A DNA stretch of 64,000 nt, taken from positions 62,001-126,000 of the forward strand of contig JAMFTG010000152.1 of assembly GCA_023974075.1 (NCBI GenBank). The letters run 5' to 3'. Below are positions 10,097 through 21,595 of this stretch, one piece after another. Below the pieces are notes generated by a model. That model was not told where the DNA came from and ran no database searches. It saw nothing but the letters and a program-made list of their open reading frames with translations. The position numbers and the translations under genes are program-made. Each line of letters opens with the position of its first letter. Position 1 is the first letter of the stretch. The stretch is from Chaenocephalus aceratus. Its lineage: Eukaryota; Chordata; Actinopteri; Perciformes; Channichthyidae.

Positions 10097-10609
10097 TAGG
10101 GCTGTCAAGTTAACGCGTTAATAACGCGAATAATGACGCGAATAATGACGATGTGATGTGAGACTGGAATTGCATAGGGGAAAATAACGTATCTATGCCA
10201 CAATTTTAGATGTGGATTTTGTTAAACTAATATGTTTGGGCTGTGGACCAACACTATACATTGACAGGGAAGGGGGGTAGCAATAAATATAACACCATTA
10301 AACAGTTACACAACATAACAGAAATAATATCGATAGCAGCGTCCCTAGCAACCACCTTGGTAACAATGAAAACGTTGTATGGACACAATTTCCTGAAGTA
10401 ATCTTCGTAATAACTAGCAAACTAAAGATCATGTACATCCACTGCACACATAATCTGAAATAACAACTCATATGTCTCGCATCAAATGACATCAAAAAGC
10501 ATTTTAATGGCCAAACTAACTTTAAAATAGGCATTTTCCACCGAGAATAAAACGAAGTTCGGCCATGTTTCTTTTTTCTGCAGGGAGAAATTTGAAGATC
10601 ACGTGACAT
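10097..10609. mobile_element. hAT-like end (TAGGGCTGTCAAGTTAACGCG) and flanking repeat
   Basis: TAGGGCTGTCAAGTTAACGC begins at 10,097. It is followed by GTTAATAACGCG and AATAATGACG repeats, a well-known style of hAT terminus in vertebrates. In unit I ATGACGCGAATA is doubled relative to unit III (49,580 onward). The opposite end is not evident; 10,250-10,609 has no recognised feature. Confidence 0.5.
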
Positions 10610-10985
10610 AGACACCAGCCATTGGAATGAATGGAATGCAGTTGGAGGTCAACCAATCACAGAGCTTGAGAACTAATCACGGGGCTTGTCAAACAGAGCA
10701 CATGGTGTAGTCCTAAACGATAGCTGGGGATTCTGGGTAGTGTAGTGTCTTCTGCCATCCTTTACTCCGAAAAAATATTTGTTTCTCCGAATCGAAGCGG
10801 AAAAATACAAAAGCATTGCACACAATTTAAACCAATCAATGTTGTGTAATTAACAAGGATAATCTGGTGTTTTTTAGTCGATGAGTAGTGCAGACTGTAA
10901 AATCAATCGACAGTAAGGGGAATACTTCCTTCCGGGTGTACAATTCTCCGTTATCCAATGGGAATGGACACTCACATTGCCTTTA
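10610..10985 (-). mobile_element. Fragment of the long-TIR foldback family, unit I
   Basis: The segment from GGAATGCAGTTGGAGGTCAA to CCGTTATCCAATGGGAATGG matches one arm of the foldback element at 20,490-23,425 (right arm about 22,785-23,115). It lacks the outermost TGATCTCACCAGAATGCG terminus, so only an internal part of an arm remains. The same fragment is at 50,095-50,445 in unit III. Confidence 0.7.
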
Positions 10986-11164
10986 AGGGCAGCCGACACA
11001 AACGAATGCCGTGCTTCGATGAGCGTCAAATCCCGCCGCAGAAGGGAATACATTGCAATCAGGTGAAAGCTATTTACATCCCTTTATGAAGCTGAAGGAG
11101 CCTAGGAGCGTCACAACTGCACGCCACGGGACCCTGATCAAGCGTTGCTCCTGGACGATTATGG

Positions 11165-11420
11165 AGTGAGAGTGTGTTGTCCGAGCAAGGCCTCTTAAGG
11201 GTCCCCAAACCAGGCTAAAAACTAAGGGGGACCGTGCCTTTGAGGCGGTGGCCCCAATGGAATGAACTCCCCCAGAAACTGAGTGGAGGTTTTTAAGGGG
11301 CAGCTAAAGACTCAACTTTTCCGACAGGCTTTTGGGTTGTCGGAGGAGGTGAGTTTGTAGCTGTTTTTCATTGGTGTTTTATCCTATCTTTTACTTGCTG
11401 TGTTTTATGCCTTTTATTAC
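11165..11420 (+). pseudogene. L2-type LINE C-terminal fragment, unit I
   Basis: On the + strand a broken frame reads RVPKPG-KLRGT-PLRRWPQ, then WNELPQKLSGG. This is a decayed form of the L2 motif LKTKGDRAF-x-x-x-AP-x-WN-x-LP at the end of the RT ORF. It continues into GAAKDSTFPTGFW. It is short, frameshifted and non-functional, and is duplicated at about 50,655-50,890. Confidence 0.55.
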
Positions 11421-11695
11421 AAACAAAAATATTTTTCCCAATGTTTAAAATCTGTAATACCAGTCCCATATTTATATATTATTATTATCAACAATAATGT
11501 AATTATTGCAGCTTAACGAGGCTAGCAGTTTAACCCTGGATATATAATATTTTATAACAAGGCTATAAGAAAACCATGTTTGAAACACGGCATGGTAAAA
11601 CATTTCTTCATAGTTCAATAAACGACAAGAAAGTCCCCTCAGGTGTTAAGATCTTTACAGATACATGCAGCTAAATATAACATTTTCACAGGTTA
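11421..11695. other. Reverse-oriented foldback-element piece and unique spacer
   Basis: AATATTTTTCCCAATGTTTA and AAATCTGTAATACCAGTCCC (about 11,428-11,470) are the reverse complement of the interior of the AAGTAAC element (about 3,310-3,365). The remainder up to the zinc-finger module has no recognised feature. Confidence 0.45.
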
Positions 11696-11839
11696 AGATA
11701 CACAAGGAGGTGAAAGGTATGATAATAACAAATTAAATACAGTGTTACGTTCCCTCCTAAACTAGGGGTACAAAGGGAAGTAACAAAATATAAAAATAAC
11801 CGTGAGAGAGGAAACTGATTTGGCAAAATTAGTAGATAG

Positions 11840-11845
11840 TTTATT
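11840..11845 (-). terminator. Candidate poly(A) signal of zinc-finger copy A
   Basis: On the - strand an AATAAA hexamer lies about 0.8 kb past the stop codon of copy A, in sequence kept in copies B (32,282-32,287) and C (51,308-51,313). Conservation may only reflect duplication, so its use is inferred. Confidence 0.3.
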
Positions 11846-12657
11846 TTTTTGAAAAGGAAGAGGGCTCACCAGCCAATTTACAAAACAAACTTAAGATGAA
11901 CTGAGAACAACTTTCTCCTAAAAGAAAGTGACTGAAGTACTCAATGCACAAAGAAACTGAAGCACATCTCCTAACAATGAACAAGTGAAACTAACACTAG
12001 GTCTCACACAGAGACACCACACTGCACACAAGCAGCCCAGAGGAGAAGGATTATGAAAACTAAATGATGATTTCTCTCGGAAAGATAAGACACAAGACAA
12101 GTGAATAGATGCAACAATATAAAACCCTATACAATAAAGTGAACATATAGGTACAACAGAAATACAAATGAATAGTAATAAAAACGACATAACTCTAATA
12201 AAGGTTAAACGATTAAAATATAAAGAAACCAACGTAAAAATAAATGTTGCTATTGAAACTGTTAAATAACGAATATAAGATAAAACCCTTCCTATATCAT
12301 AAATGAAACAATATAAAAGTAGTTAAATAATAAAGACTAAAAGCTAATCTAAAGAGATGTGTCTTTAGAAGGCGTTTAAAAATGTCCACTGAGCCTCTCT
12401 GATATTTCCTGGTGTTCCACAGTTTGGGAGCGTAGTGGATAAAAGCCTCACCCATTTTATTTTGGGGGATTTTAGGGATATTTAAAAAGCTGAAGAGGAC
12501 CTCAGGGCTTGTCCAGGGACATCAAACGAGACTGACTCTGTGAATTGAAGTTTGTTAGTCAGACTTCAATTCAGAAAGAATCTTCAAATATAAAAATACA
12601 GCTCTCAGGACATCAGGAGGAGGAAACAGCTAGCTTGGCTCTCATAGTTGTTCAAAA
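11846..12657 (-). other. Probable 3' untranslated region of zinc-finger copy A
   Basis: This non-coding stretch between the stop codon and the candidate poly(A) signal is kept in copy B (about 32,288-33,133). In copy C it is shortened by a roughly 320-bp deletion next to the stop codon. It contains a palindromic pair of TTTGAAG/CTTCAAAT-type motifs near 12,545-12,595. No ORF is seen. Confidence 0.4.
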
Positions 12658-13766
<1,109 letters not shown>

Positions 13767-13948
13767 CTAGAACAGACGACAAAGAAAGAGAGAAAGTAAA
13801 TCTAAAAAGCATAAATACATACAGTTAACACAATAAAAACTCACTTAATATAAACCTTGAGTTAACAAAATACTAGTTTTACTAACGGTTTGTGTTTATT
13901 ACATTTGTATTATATTAGATACAGTAACATTCTAACCACAGTAAATAC
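13767..13948 (-). other. Intron start region upstream of the zinc-finger exon A
   Basis: The - strand reads into the acceptor through CTTTCTCTCTTTCTTTGTCG, a good polypyrimidine tract. The first bases of exon A are preceded by an in-frame TAG (part of TTCTAG), so translation cannot run in from the intron. Confidence 0.6.
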
Positions 13949-14701
13949 CAGAGGTGGGGGATTCGAGTCACATGACTTGAGTCGCATATTTTCGTGCTTT
14001 GGGACTTGCTTGACTAACATTGATAACATCCTCGACTTGACTTTGACTTGGTATTCATGACTTGAGACTTGACTTAGGCTTGAGACAAATGGCAGTGCAT
14101 ACTTTATTTGAGATATATGTCGATGTCGGACTTAATTTTAGGGACATTTCGGCCAGGAGAGCTATTTGTTTAAGCACCGGATCGGCAAAACAGGAGAGTC
14201 TGTGAACCAGTCTGCCTTGATCTACGAATTCATGTCCGTGACTCTCACAGTATCTGCTGCCCACAGCTGTTTTATAGAAGGAAAACCTCCTTCACTTCAT
14301 GAAATCTCTGCAGCACCAGGAGGCAGTAACGTGTAACTCAGCAGAATCTGAGAAGAGCAGCACAAGCTGCAAAGAGCTGTGCCTTTTACTTCACTGTGGT
14401 TACCTTCACTAGAACAGAGAAATAGCGATTGCAGGCTGCTACGTTTTAACAACACACACCTCTACACACACATATCGTACTGCCTGATTATTCCCCATAT
14501 TACCTGTTTTATGATTTCAGAGCCCCACTCGCCATTGTTGCTAATGTTGAAAATAAAACTCTACTTTTCATAACCACCGTCTTTTAACTGATTTAAATGC
14601 GGAAACTGGGGTTATTCATCAGGATTTCGTATGACTTGACTTGCTTGACTCTCACCCCAGTAACTTGAGACTTGCACATGTATGACTTACTCCCACCTCT
14701 G
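13949..14701. mobile_element. hAT-type element, CAGAGGTGGG termini, copy A
   Basis: Ends CAGAGGTGGGGG and ACTCCCACCTCTG are inverted. The flanks GTAAATAC (13,941-13,948) and GTATATAC (14,702-14,709) match at 7 of 8 bases, which I read as an old 8-bp target duplication. Inside are GACTTGAGTCG-type repeats and no convincing ORF. Copies B (34,519-35,459) and C (53,735-54,682) are about 190 bp longer. The element sits in the presumed intron of the zinc-finger gene. Confidence 0.7.
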
Positions 14702-14879
14702 GTATATACAGGAGACAGAGAGAGATGGTATCCTGTCACTGCGCGTCTCAGTATGCTCCGTTAGTCTTGTGTTTTTGGTCTAATTATTGTCTAAACGTTG
14801 TTGTGTCTGTATGAAACGTCATTTTGAGAGACCATGCTGTTGATCCTGTGGATTATATTTTCCTTTTAGCAGACCATGT

Positions 14880-15076
14880 CTGGCCACACAACTTTCCAAG
14901 ACACACCTGAGTGACAGCACGAGCAGGTATGACGAGGAGTCCCGGCCCCTACACTGCTACAGCCGTGAGGCTATGCTGGAGCTACAATGCGATCGGCATC
15001 ATACCAATACATAGCAACACCAGGAAAAAGAGACGAGGAAGGAGACGAGGTGTTCAGAATCGCCTACGGCGAAGAT
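14880..15076 (+). pseudogene. LINE ORF2 amino-terminal fragment (Rex1/CR1-like), + strand
   Basis: The + strand encodes LHCYSREAMLEL and then, in another frame, RKKRRGRRRGVQNRLRRRF. This is the basic leader that precedes the endonuclease domain in this type of fish LINE (usually ...RGVRRRLRRR... then VRSLRNKMDEL). It stops abruptly at 15,076, where a - strand RT fragment begins, so the two halves are head to head. It replaces the BED-type hAT remnant found at the same place in units III and IV. Confidence 0.55.
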
Positions 15077-15620
15077 TCAGTATTCTCAGGAAGTAGAGTC
15101 TCTGCTGTGCCTTCTTGACGGTTGCCGTGGTGTTGGTCCTCCAGGACAGGTCCTCCGCCAGGTGAACGCCCAGGAATTTGATCACTGAGACTCTCTCCAC
15201 ACAGCCTCCATCAATGTACAGGGGCTGCATGACGGTCTTCTTCCTCCTAAAGTCAATGATCATTTCCTGGGTTTTCAGCTTGTTCAGCTGCAGGTTGTTT
15301 ACTTTACACAACGCTAACAGTTGCTCCACCTCTTCCATGTACGCAGTCTCGTCACCCCCTGAGATGCAGCCCACCACGGTAGTATCATCAGCTAACTTTA
15401 TGATGGAGTTGCTCGTGTGGGCGGGGACGAGATCATAGGTGTAGAGGGCGTATAGTAGGGGGCTCAGCACGCAGCCCTGTGGTGATCCGGTGCTGAGACT
15501 GAGGGACGTGGAGATGTGGGTGCCTATCCTCACTCTCTGGAGAGCTCAGACAGGAAGTCCTTAATCCATAGACACAAGTAATGGGATACTCCCAGGACTG
15601 ATAGCTTGGTCACCAGTCTG
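15077..15620 (-). pseudogene. Rex1-like LINE reverse transcriptase, unit II part 1
   Basis: The - strand frame (15,533-15,054) reads RIGTHISTSLSLSTGSPQG, CVLSPLLYALYTYDLVPAHT and IKLADDTTVVG with an intact ADD catalytic site. It then continues VEQLLALCKVNNLQLNKLKT, SVIKFLGVHLAEDLSW and QQRLYFLRIL. Rex1-type order is clear. Upstream RT sequence (LVTKLSVLGVSHSLCLWIKD) is in 15,540-15,615 and is then cut by an L2 insertion at 15,621. The 3' end of the LINE is lost at 15,077. Confidence 0.8.
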
Positions 15621-16786
15621 TTACATTACATTACATTGCATTTAGCTGACGCTTTTATCCAAAGCGACTTACAATAAGTACATTCGACCAGGAAGACACA
15701 ACCTTGAAGATAACAGAATCATAAAGTACATCAGGTTTCATAGAGCCAAACATTTCAAGTGCTACTCAACTGGCTATAGATAAGCCAGTCCTTTATTAGT
15801 ATATAAGTGCTTTGTTAATAGTTCTATCGCTCGAGGTGGAGTCGAAAGAGATGAGTTTTCAGTCTGCGCCGGAAGGTGTGTAAGCTTTCTGCTGTCCTGA
15901 TGTCAATGGGAGCTCATTCCACCATCTTGGAGCCAGGATAGCAAACCCACGTGTTTCTGCTGATGGGAACTTGGGTCCCCCTCGCAGCGAGGGTGCAGCG
16001 AGTCGTTTGGCTGATGCAGAGCGTAGTGCACGTGCTGGGGTGTACGGTGTAACCATGTCCTGGATGTAGGAAGGGCCAGATCCATTCGCAGCATGGTATG
16101 CAAGTACCAGTGTCTTGAAGTTGATTCTAGCAGTTACCGGAAGCCAGTGGAGGGAGCGGAGGAGCGGCGTGGTGTGGGAAAATGTAGGAAGGTTGAAGAC
16201 CAGACGAGCAGCTGCATTCTGGATGAGCTGCAGAGGTCGGATGGCACATGCAAGTAGACCAGCCCGGAGGGAGTTGCAGTAGTCTTGGCGTGAGGTGACG
16301 AGAGCCTGGACCAGAACCTGCGTGGCTTTCTGGGTCAGCTGGGGACGTATCCTCCTGATGGTGTAAAGCGTGTATCTGCAGCAGGGGGTTGTAGCAGCGA
16401 TGTTTGCAGTGAAGGACAGGTTGTTATCTAGGATCACACCCAGATTCCTTGCAGTCTGAGTCGGGGAAACAACAGAGGGGCCGATGTTGATAGTCAGGTC
16501 AAGAGTGGGACAATCTTTTCCCGGAAGAAAAAGCAGTTCAGTCTTGTCAAGGTTGAGCTTGAGGTGATGAGCAGACATCCACTGAGAGATGTCAGCTAGA
16601 CAAGCAGAGATGCGTGCGACGACCTGGGTCTCTGAGCGGGGGAAGGACAGAATTAATTGGGTGTCGTCAGCGTAGCAGTGGTATGAAAAACCATGCGTGC
16701 TAATGACTGATCCGAGCGAGTTTGTGTACAGGGAGAAGAGGAGGGGACCAAGAACAGAGCCCTGAGGGACCCCTGTAGTTATCCTC
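15621..16786 (-). mobile_element. 5'-truncated L2-like LINE inserted in the Rex1-like LINE, unit II
   Basis: The insertion has a 3' tail of TGTAA repeats (TTACATTACATTACAT on +, from 15,621) preceded by GCGTCAGCTAAATGCAATG. Its coding part (16,578-15,859) reads [63 protein letters not shown] and WWNELPL. The upstream end begins at ACTACAGGGGTCCCTCAGGG (GVPQGS motif), so everything 5' of that motif is missing, as in many target-primed insertions. It splits the host LINE between FNTILPDR and LVTKLSVL. The same insertion is at 37,798-38,868, so it predates the duplication. Confidence 0.82.
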
Positions 16787-17770
16787 CCTGTCAGGGAGGA
16801 TGGTATTAAATGCCGAGCTGAAGTCCACGAAGAGCATCCGTGCGTAGCTCACCCTACTCTGCCACACCTGCCTGGAGTCGTTGCCCCGGAAGCAGTCCTC
16901 AATCTTCCCCTTGTAGTCCATCTTGGCCTGCTTGATCCCCCGCTTCAGGTGGACTCTGGCAGTGCTGTACAGCTCCCTCTCACCAGTCCTGAAGGCGATG
17001 TCCCTCTCCCTGACCAGGCGCTGCACCTCTCCAGTCATCCACGGCTTCTTGTTGGGATGAACCTGGATGCGCTTGTGCACAGTGACAGAGTCTGAACAGT
17101 GCTTGATGTATCACAGGACCGCTGATGTGTACTGTTCCAGGTCCTCATGTTCGAAAAAAACCCAGTCGGTGTTCTCAAAACAGTCTTGCAGCTGTGGAGT
17201 GGCGTCTAAAGGCCAGGTTTTAATTGTCTTTATAGTGGTGGAAACACTTTTCCTGATGGGGGAGTAGGCCGGAATTAGGAGAAGGGACACATGATCTGAC
17301 TGGCCTAGGTGCGCTAGCGCTTTAGCTCTGTAGCCCCCCTTAATATTAGTGTAGACCTTGTCCAGTGTTTTATCCCCCCTCGTGGCACATTTAACATGCT
17401 GGTGGAGTCTGGGAAGCACTACCTTTAAGTTGGCATGGTTTAAAGTCCCCCGCAATGATGTGGACAGCCTCAGGATACATGCTTTGTTGACTGCTAATAG
17501 TATCATGTAGCCGACTTGGCGCCGCGCTAGCATTGGCATCTGGTGGAATATATACTGCAGTTATCAATACAACATTGAACTCCCTCGGAAGGTATCTAGG
17601 TCGGCATTTAACTGTCATAAATTCTAGGTTCGGGGAACAGAGGTTACTCACAGTGATTGTGCCCCAAGAATCCTTAGTGTATATAATGAGGCCACCACCT
17701 CACGTCTTCCCCGACAATTCTCGGGTCCCGTCTAGTCTATGGGAGGTGCGGTCAGCTAGCTCGATCCAAT
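16787..17770 (-). pseudogene. Rex1-like LINE endonuclease/linker region, unit II
   Basis: Reading the - strand: TKDSWGTI and NLCSPNLEFMTVKCRPRYLP, then the endonuclease C-terminal part (AHLGQSDHVSLLLIPAY with the SDH triad). A linker follows (KKPWMTGEVQRLVRERDIAF), then [27 protein letters not shown] is the RT segment used to recognise Rex1 in fish. Relative to unit III, about 540 bp encoding DYRPVALTS and neighbouring RT motifs is deleted, joining RQVWQ directly to SRVSYARM. A 1-bp insertion also breaks the GDFNHANLK frame. Confidence 0.78.
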
Positions 17771-18013
17771 GGAGCTTTCCTAGATGGTTTGGTGAATCAA
17801 ACCATCTGAGTCAGGTTAGTAATGCTCACATGTTTTACATCTATTACAGGGCGAATCTGAAACTGAAGCTTGACTTTAAAGCAACCCAACGGAAGTTTCA
17901 TGTAAGTTTAGTTATTTCTCTCGTAGCTCGGTCTGCAGGGGTGCTAGAGTCGGGAGCCCGTTGATAAAACCTTCCTAGCCGGAGATATGGCCGCATTTTA
18001 CAATAAACTTCCG
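17771..18013. other. Conserved non-coding stretch, units II-IV
   Basis: The sequence with TTTCCTAGATGGTTTGGTGA and ATCTGAGTCAGGTTAGTAAT recurs at 40,400-40,640 and 57,680-57,905. It may be 5' sequence of the Rex1-like LINE. No ORF could be assigned. Confidence 0.35.
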
Positions 18014-18105
18014 CTGGGTTGCTTAAAAACAAATATTGCAAATCAAATCGCAATATCTGTAAGAAAGATCGCAATTAGATTATTTCTCCAAATCATGCAG
18101 CCCTA
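18014..18105. mobile_element. hAT-like right end (...ATCATGCAGCCCTA), unit II
   Basis: The end reads, in reverse, TAGGGCTGCATGATTTGGAG, then AATAATCTAATTGCGATC. This is a standard hAT-type terminus. The left end is missing. It adjoins the + strand LINE fragment at 18,106. Confidence 0.55.
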
Positions 18106-18605
18106 CTTTACATCTGTGATCGTGTCTGTTCTGCAGTACTGCAGAGCTACCTGGTACAAGTGTTTGTCAACAGATTTAAAATCAAAACCGCTCCACCTGT
18201 TAAAAATCTGCTCAAATATTGTTGGTCCACCCGGTCAGAGACTTCCTGACTCAGCAGACCATAATAACCTGAGAGGCTGTCCAACAACATCACCTGGGAC
18301 CCAAAGCATGCTCTGAACAGAGAATATGAACTGCTGCCATCTAATGGAGATTCAATAAGGTCAGACTGAAGCATCCTTCGTGCTCCAGTCAGTCCTCTCA
18401 GTGAACACAGAGCTGAATCCAGACCAAGAGCACGCTGAAGGCTCTTTGAGCAGGTTGTCTCTCGCTGATCCTGCTGTCATGTTACATGTTTGTTGTTCAT
18501 GTATTGTGTGTTGATATTTGTTTATGTTGATGTTACACATGGAGCTGCTGTTACACTATGCAAGTCACATTTCAGACTTGATCTGACCAATAAAGTGTTA
18601 TCGTG
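18106..18605 (+). pseudogene. LINE reverse transcriptase C-terminus and 3' UTR, unit II
   Basis: The + strand encodes FTSVIVSVLQYC and ATWYKCLSTDLKSKPLHLLK, ICSNIVGPP, and after a frameshift DPKHALNREYELLPS-like residues. This is the carboxy end of a CR1/Rex-type RT. A 3' UTR follows and ends with AATAAAG near 18,592. The upstream RT domain is missing. Copies are at 40,728-41,230 and 58,001-59,600 (interrupted). Confidence 0.65.
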
Positions 18606-18704
18606 TCCATATTGTGTATTCATATGGTATTCTCTAAACAGGTTGTGATCTTTCATTTGGGGATAACAGTGTTAGGAATATATTGTGATGAAGTGCAAAC
18701 TGAC

Positions 18705-18737
18705 CTGAGCTCCAGGGGTCTTTGTGTTCTCCTCCAT
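18705..18737 (-). CDS. Candidate first coding exon of zinc-finger gene copy A
   Basis: This is the same 11-codon exon as at 1,807-1,839: ATG in strong Kozak context, MEENTKTPGAQ, then a GTCAGT donor in phase 0. It lies 4,938 nt upstream of the phase-0 acceptor of zinc-finger exon A (13,766). Splicing would supply the start codon that exon A lacks. Downstream of the junction A is frameshifted, so the gene is probably dead even if transcribed. An alternative reading with an acceptor at TTATTTCAG just upstream would make this an internal exon. Confidence 0.45.
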
Positions 18738-18871
18738 GCTGCTCTCAGTGCTCCTTCTCCGGCGGTGTCTCTGAAATAATCAACACAACTACAGCTGACA
18801 CAAAACAAGACAACTCAATACAACTGACAGACACAACTAAACAAATATACAGCTACTTCGTAGGGCCATAG

Positions 18872-19752
18872 CAGAGGTGAGAAGTAACCAAGTACATTTA
18901 CTCAAGAACTGTACTTAAGTACCATTTAGAGGTACTTTTACTTTACTTGAGTATTTCTATGTAATGCTACTTTGTACATTTAGTTCAGAGATAAATGGTA
19001 CTTTTACTCCACTACATGCATTTAATACCTGTAGTTACTTTACAGATCTGGATGAATGATGTGAAATATAATCAAGTGTTAAATCAGACTAGTTCCACCT
19101 GGAGTAAATCCACCAGCTACCCTGCAGCTTTTAAAGTCATTAAAACACACACACACACGTTACCTCTCTCTCCTCTTCGTCCTGGTTCCTCAGTCTTTCT
19201 TCTCCTTTATAAAACGCTGCCGTTAAAACACACTAATCTCCCTTTACTTGTGTTTACCGATCAGCCACGTGGTATACAAAGCTACGAACAAAGAACGGGA
19301 AGCAACAAAATCACGGTTTAACGGACAAAAGCACGGATAAACGAACACTTTGTATGTGTTTTAAAAGTCTCTTAAACACATTACATTCGGTATAACATCT
19401 GCATCAACGTCTATTAGCAACGTATAGCTTCTGAGGACCGGAAGCTAGAAACGAACTGCCGCAATGCATCATGGGATTAGAGTTTTTTCTTTTAAACATC
19501 ATTTCACTACCCCCTCTGGTGAAAAAATTGAAAACACTATCGCTATTAAAATAAATAATAATTACAATATTAATAATAATAATAGATATATAAAGATGAA
19601 ACGGTCATACGGGTTTTAAAAGTTGTGGAAAATGTTTTTGTTTGTAATAATACTTCTTTATAATGATTGATCAAGTGTTCTCAAAGCTGGTAAAGATGCA
19701 GCCAGTTTGAATGACTTTGTATTCTTAGGGACAAAACAAGAATTGGACAAAA

Positions 19753-19789
<37 letters not shown>

Positions 19790-20245
19790 CAAAATTTCAT
19801 TAGGAATTACAAATAAAAATAGTTAAATAAAATAATAATGAAAGATTTAATAATCTTGGAAAAAATAATTAGTTTTTTGTGATTGAAAATACTATTATTA
19901 ATATAATAGTGTTTTCAAATAACAAATATAATAAAATAAGAAGTAAAATAAGAAAATAAAAAAGTAAGAATAAAATAACGTAAAAATAATAATTAAATAT
20001 ATCAAATAAAAATATATAATTTATAATGAAATCACAAAAACTAACTTGAAATAAATATAAAGAAATGTTTATTTTTAACTAAAGCAAGAATGGTACAATT
20101 AAGAATTAAATACATTATTTTGTTCAACTATTCTTATATAATATGTATTATAATATATTTATATTGAAAGCAATGCATCATGAGATTTTAGTATTTATTT
20201 TCAACAGCAATTCACGGTATTAAAATAAATAATAATAACAATAAC

Positions 20246-20276
<31 letters not shown>

Positions 20277-20474
20277 TAATAATAAATATAAATATGGGAC
20301 TGGTATGACAGATTTTAAACATTGGGAAAAACGTTTTTGTTTCTGATAATACATTTTTTTTTATTATATATGTTTTATAATGATTGATCATGAAAGTGTT
20401 CTCAAAGCTGGTAAAGGTGCAGCTAGTTAGAAGTACTTTGTATACTGCAGGGTAGCTTGTGGATTTACTCCAGG
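18872..20474. mobile_element. AAGTAAC foldback element, truncated, unit II
   Basis: It starts CAGAGGTGAGAAGTAACCAA and matches the unit I element up to GTGGATTTACTCCAG, where sequence switches to GGGGGTATACTACGAA. The right third and the nested CAGTGGCGG hAT are absent. It contains a long (ATA)n run near 19,753-19,787 and another near 20,227-20,290. Confidence 0.65.
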
Positions 20475-20489
20475 GGGGTATACTACGAA
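20475..20489. mobile_element. Left stub of a TATACTACGAAGC element split by the foldback element
   Basis: GGGGGTATACTACGAA stops at 20,489 and its continuation (GCAGGATTTTCGCTTAGCCG) resumes at 23,434. ACTACGAA is duplicated on both sides of the inserted foldback element. Confidence 0.6.
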
Positions 20490-21394
20490 CAACCTGATCT
20501 CACCAGAATGCGTGACTCCACCACGACTCCTTAACACCACAATGCGTGGTGGAGTCACGAACTTTGTTACATTTGCGTGTCGGCACCACGCAAACAACCC
20601 CAATGTAAAGTGAATGAGGCTCCTTTGTCGTGGTGCACACACGCATTTCTACAACGTGCATTGTGTGTAATGCAACTGTTATTTTTATTAAATTAGTTAG
20701 TTTTTAAGGAAGGCCAGAGCTTCAGCTGTGTCAAATAGATTGTTCCCTTCAGTTAACGTTATTTAAAAGATAATGATCATGTCCCCTGTATTGTATTACG
20801 AGCGTCCATTCCCATTGGATAACGGAGAATTTTACACCCGGAAGTAAGTAGCCTATTCTCCTTACTGTCGATTGATTTTACAGTGATATCTGCACTACTC
20901 ATCGACTAAAAAACACCAAATTGTCCTTGTTAATTACACAACATTGATTGGTTTGAATTGTGTACAATGCTTTTGTATTTTCCCCCTTCGATTCGGAGAA
21001 ACAAATATATTTTCGGAGTTTTTGGACGGCAGAAGACACTACACTACCCAGAATCCTCAGCTATCGTTTGGGACTACACCATGTGCTTAGCTTGACAAAC
21101 CCCGTGATCAGTCCTCAACCTCTGTGATTGGATGCGCGACGTTTACACAGAGCGTCCAAAAGGACTTTGAAATGGAATGAAACCCATCTACGGCACACTA
21201 TTCAAAACAGGAATCGAACGTGTCCTACCCCCTCCCCCCCTTAGGTCACAGGCTCCTCCAACAGTGCTACGCAATAAAACAGATGCACAGAAAAAATAGT
21301 GAAATAGTGCAATAAGAGTCTACAAGTGATTGGAATATGATATATTAGATAAATAATTTCTAAGTAGCAGCCAGATGAATGTTATTTCTAAGTT

Positions 21395-21595
21395 CAGGTG
21401 TTTAATAGTCTTCTGGCCTGTGGGATGAAGCTGTCTCTGTGTCTGGTGGTTTTAGTCCAGATGCTGTGGCATCTGGACTAAGTCTGGACAGTCTGTGCCT
21501 GCCAGACTGCAGCAGACAGAACAGTTTGTGGCTGGGGGTGATGGGGGTCTTTTATAATCCTGAGGGCTTTCTTTAAGGTTAACCTGGTATTTTTA
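21395..21595 (-). pseudogene. LINE RT C-terminal fragment inside the foldback element
   Basis: The - strand reads LTLKKALRIIKDPHHPQPQT, then KTTRHRDSFIPQARRLL. This corresponds to the end of a Rex1/CR1-type RT (usually KAL-x-I-x-KDP-x-HP then R-x-x-R-x-x-SF-x-PQA-x-RLLN). It is a short relic carried by the DNA transposon. Confidence 0.6.

Noticed and set aside
10298..10615. - strand ORF MSMSRDLQISPCRKKK... and its copy at 49,772
   Set aside because: Lies in transposon-derived sequence, contains hydrophobic stretches by chance, no recognised family; the two copies are not independent evidence.
11918..12232. ORF MVSLYFNRLTFIRVM... in the zinc-finger 3' region
   Set aside because: AT-rich sequence; the frame is not preserved in copies B and C.
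14379..14573. ORF MPFTSLWLPSLEQ... inside the CAGAGGTGGG hAT (also 35,137 and 54,360)
   Set aside because: Conserved only because the element is duplicated; no domain, and length near chance.
17533..17964. + strand ORF MASGGIYTAVINTTLNS... and copies at 40,165 and 57,438
   Set aside because: Antisense to the LINE endonuclease; no independent evidence.
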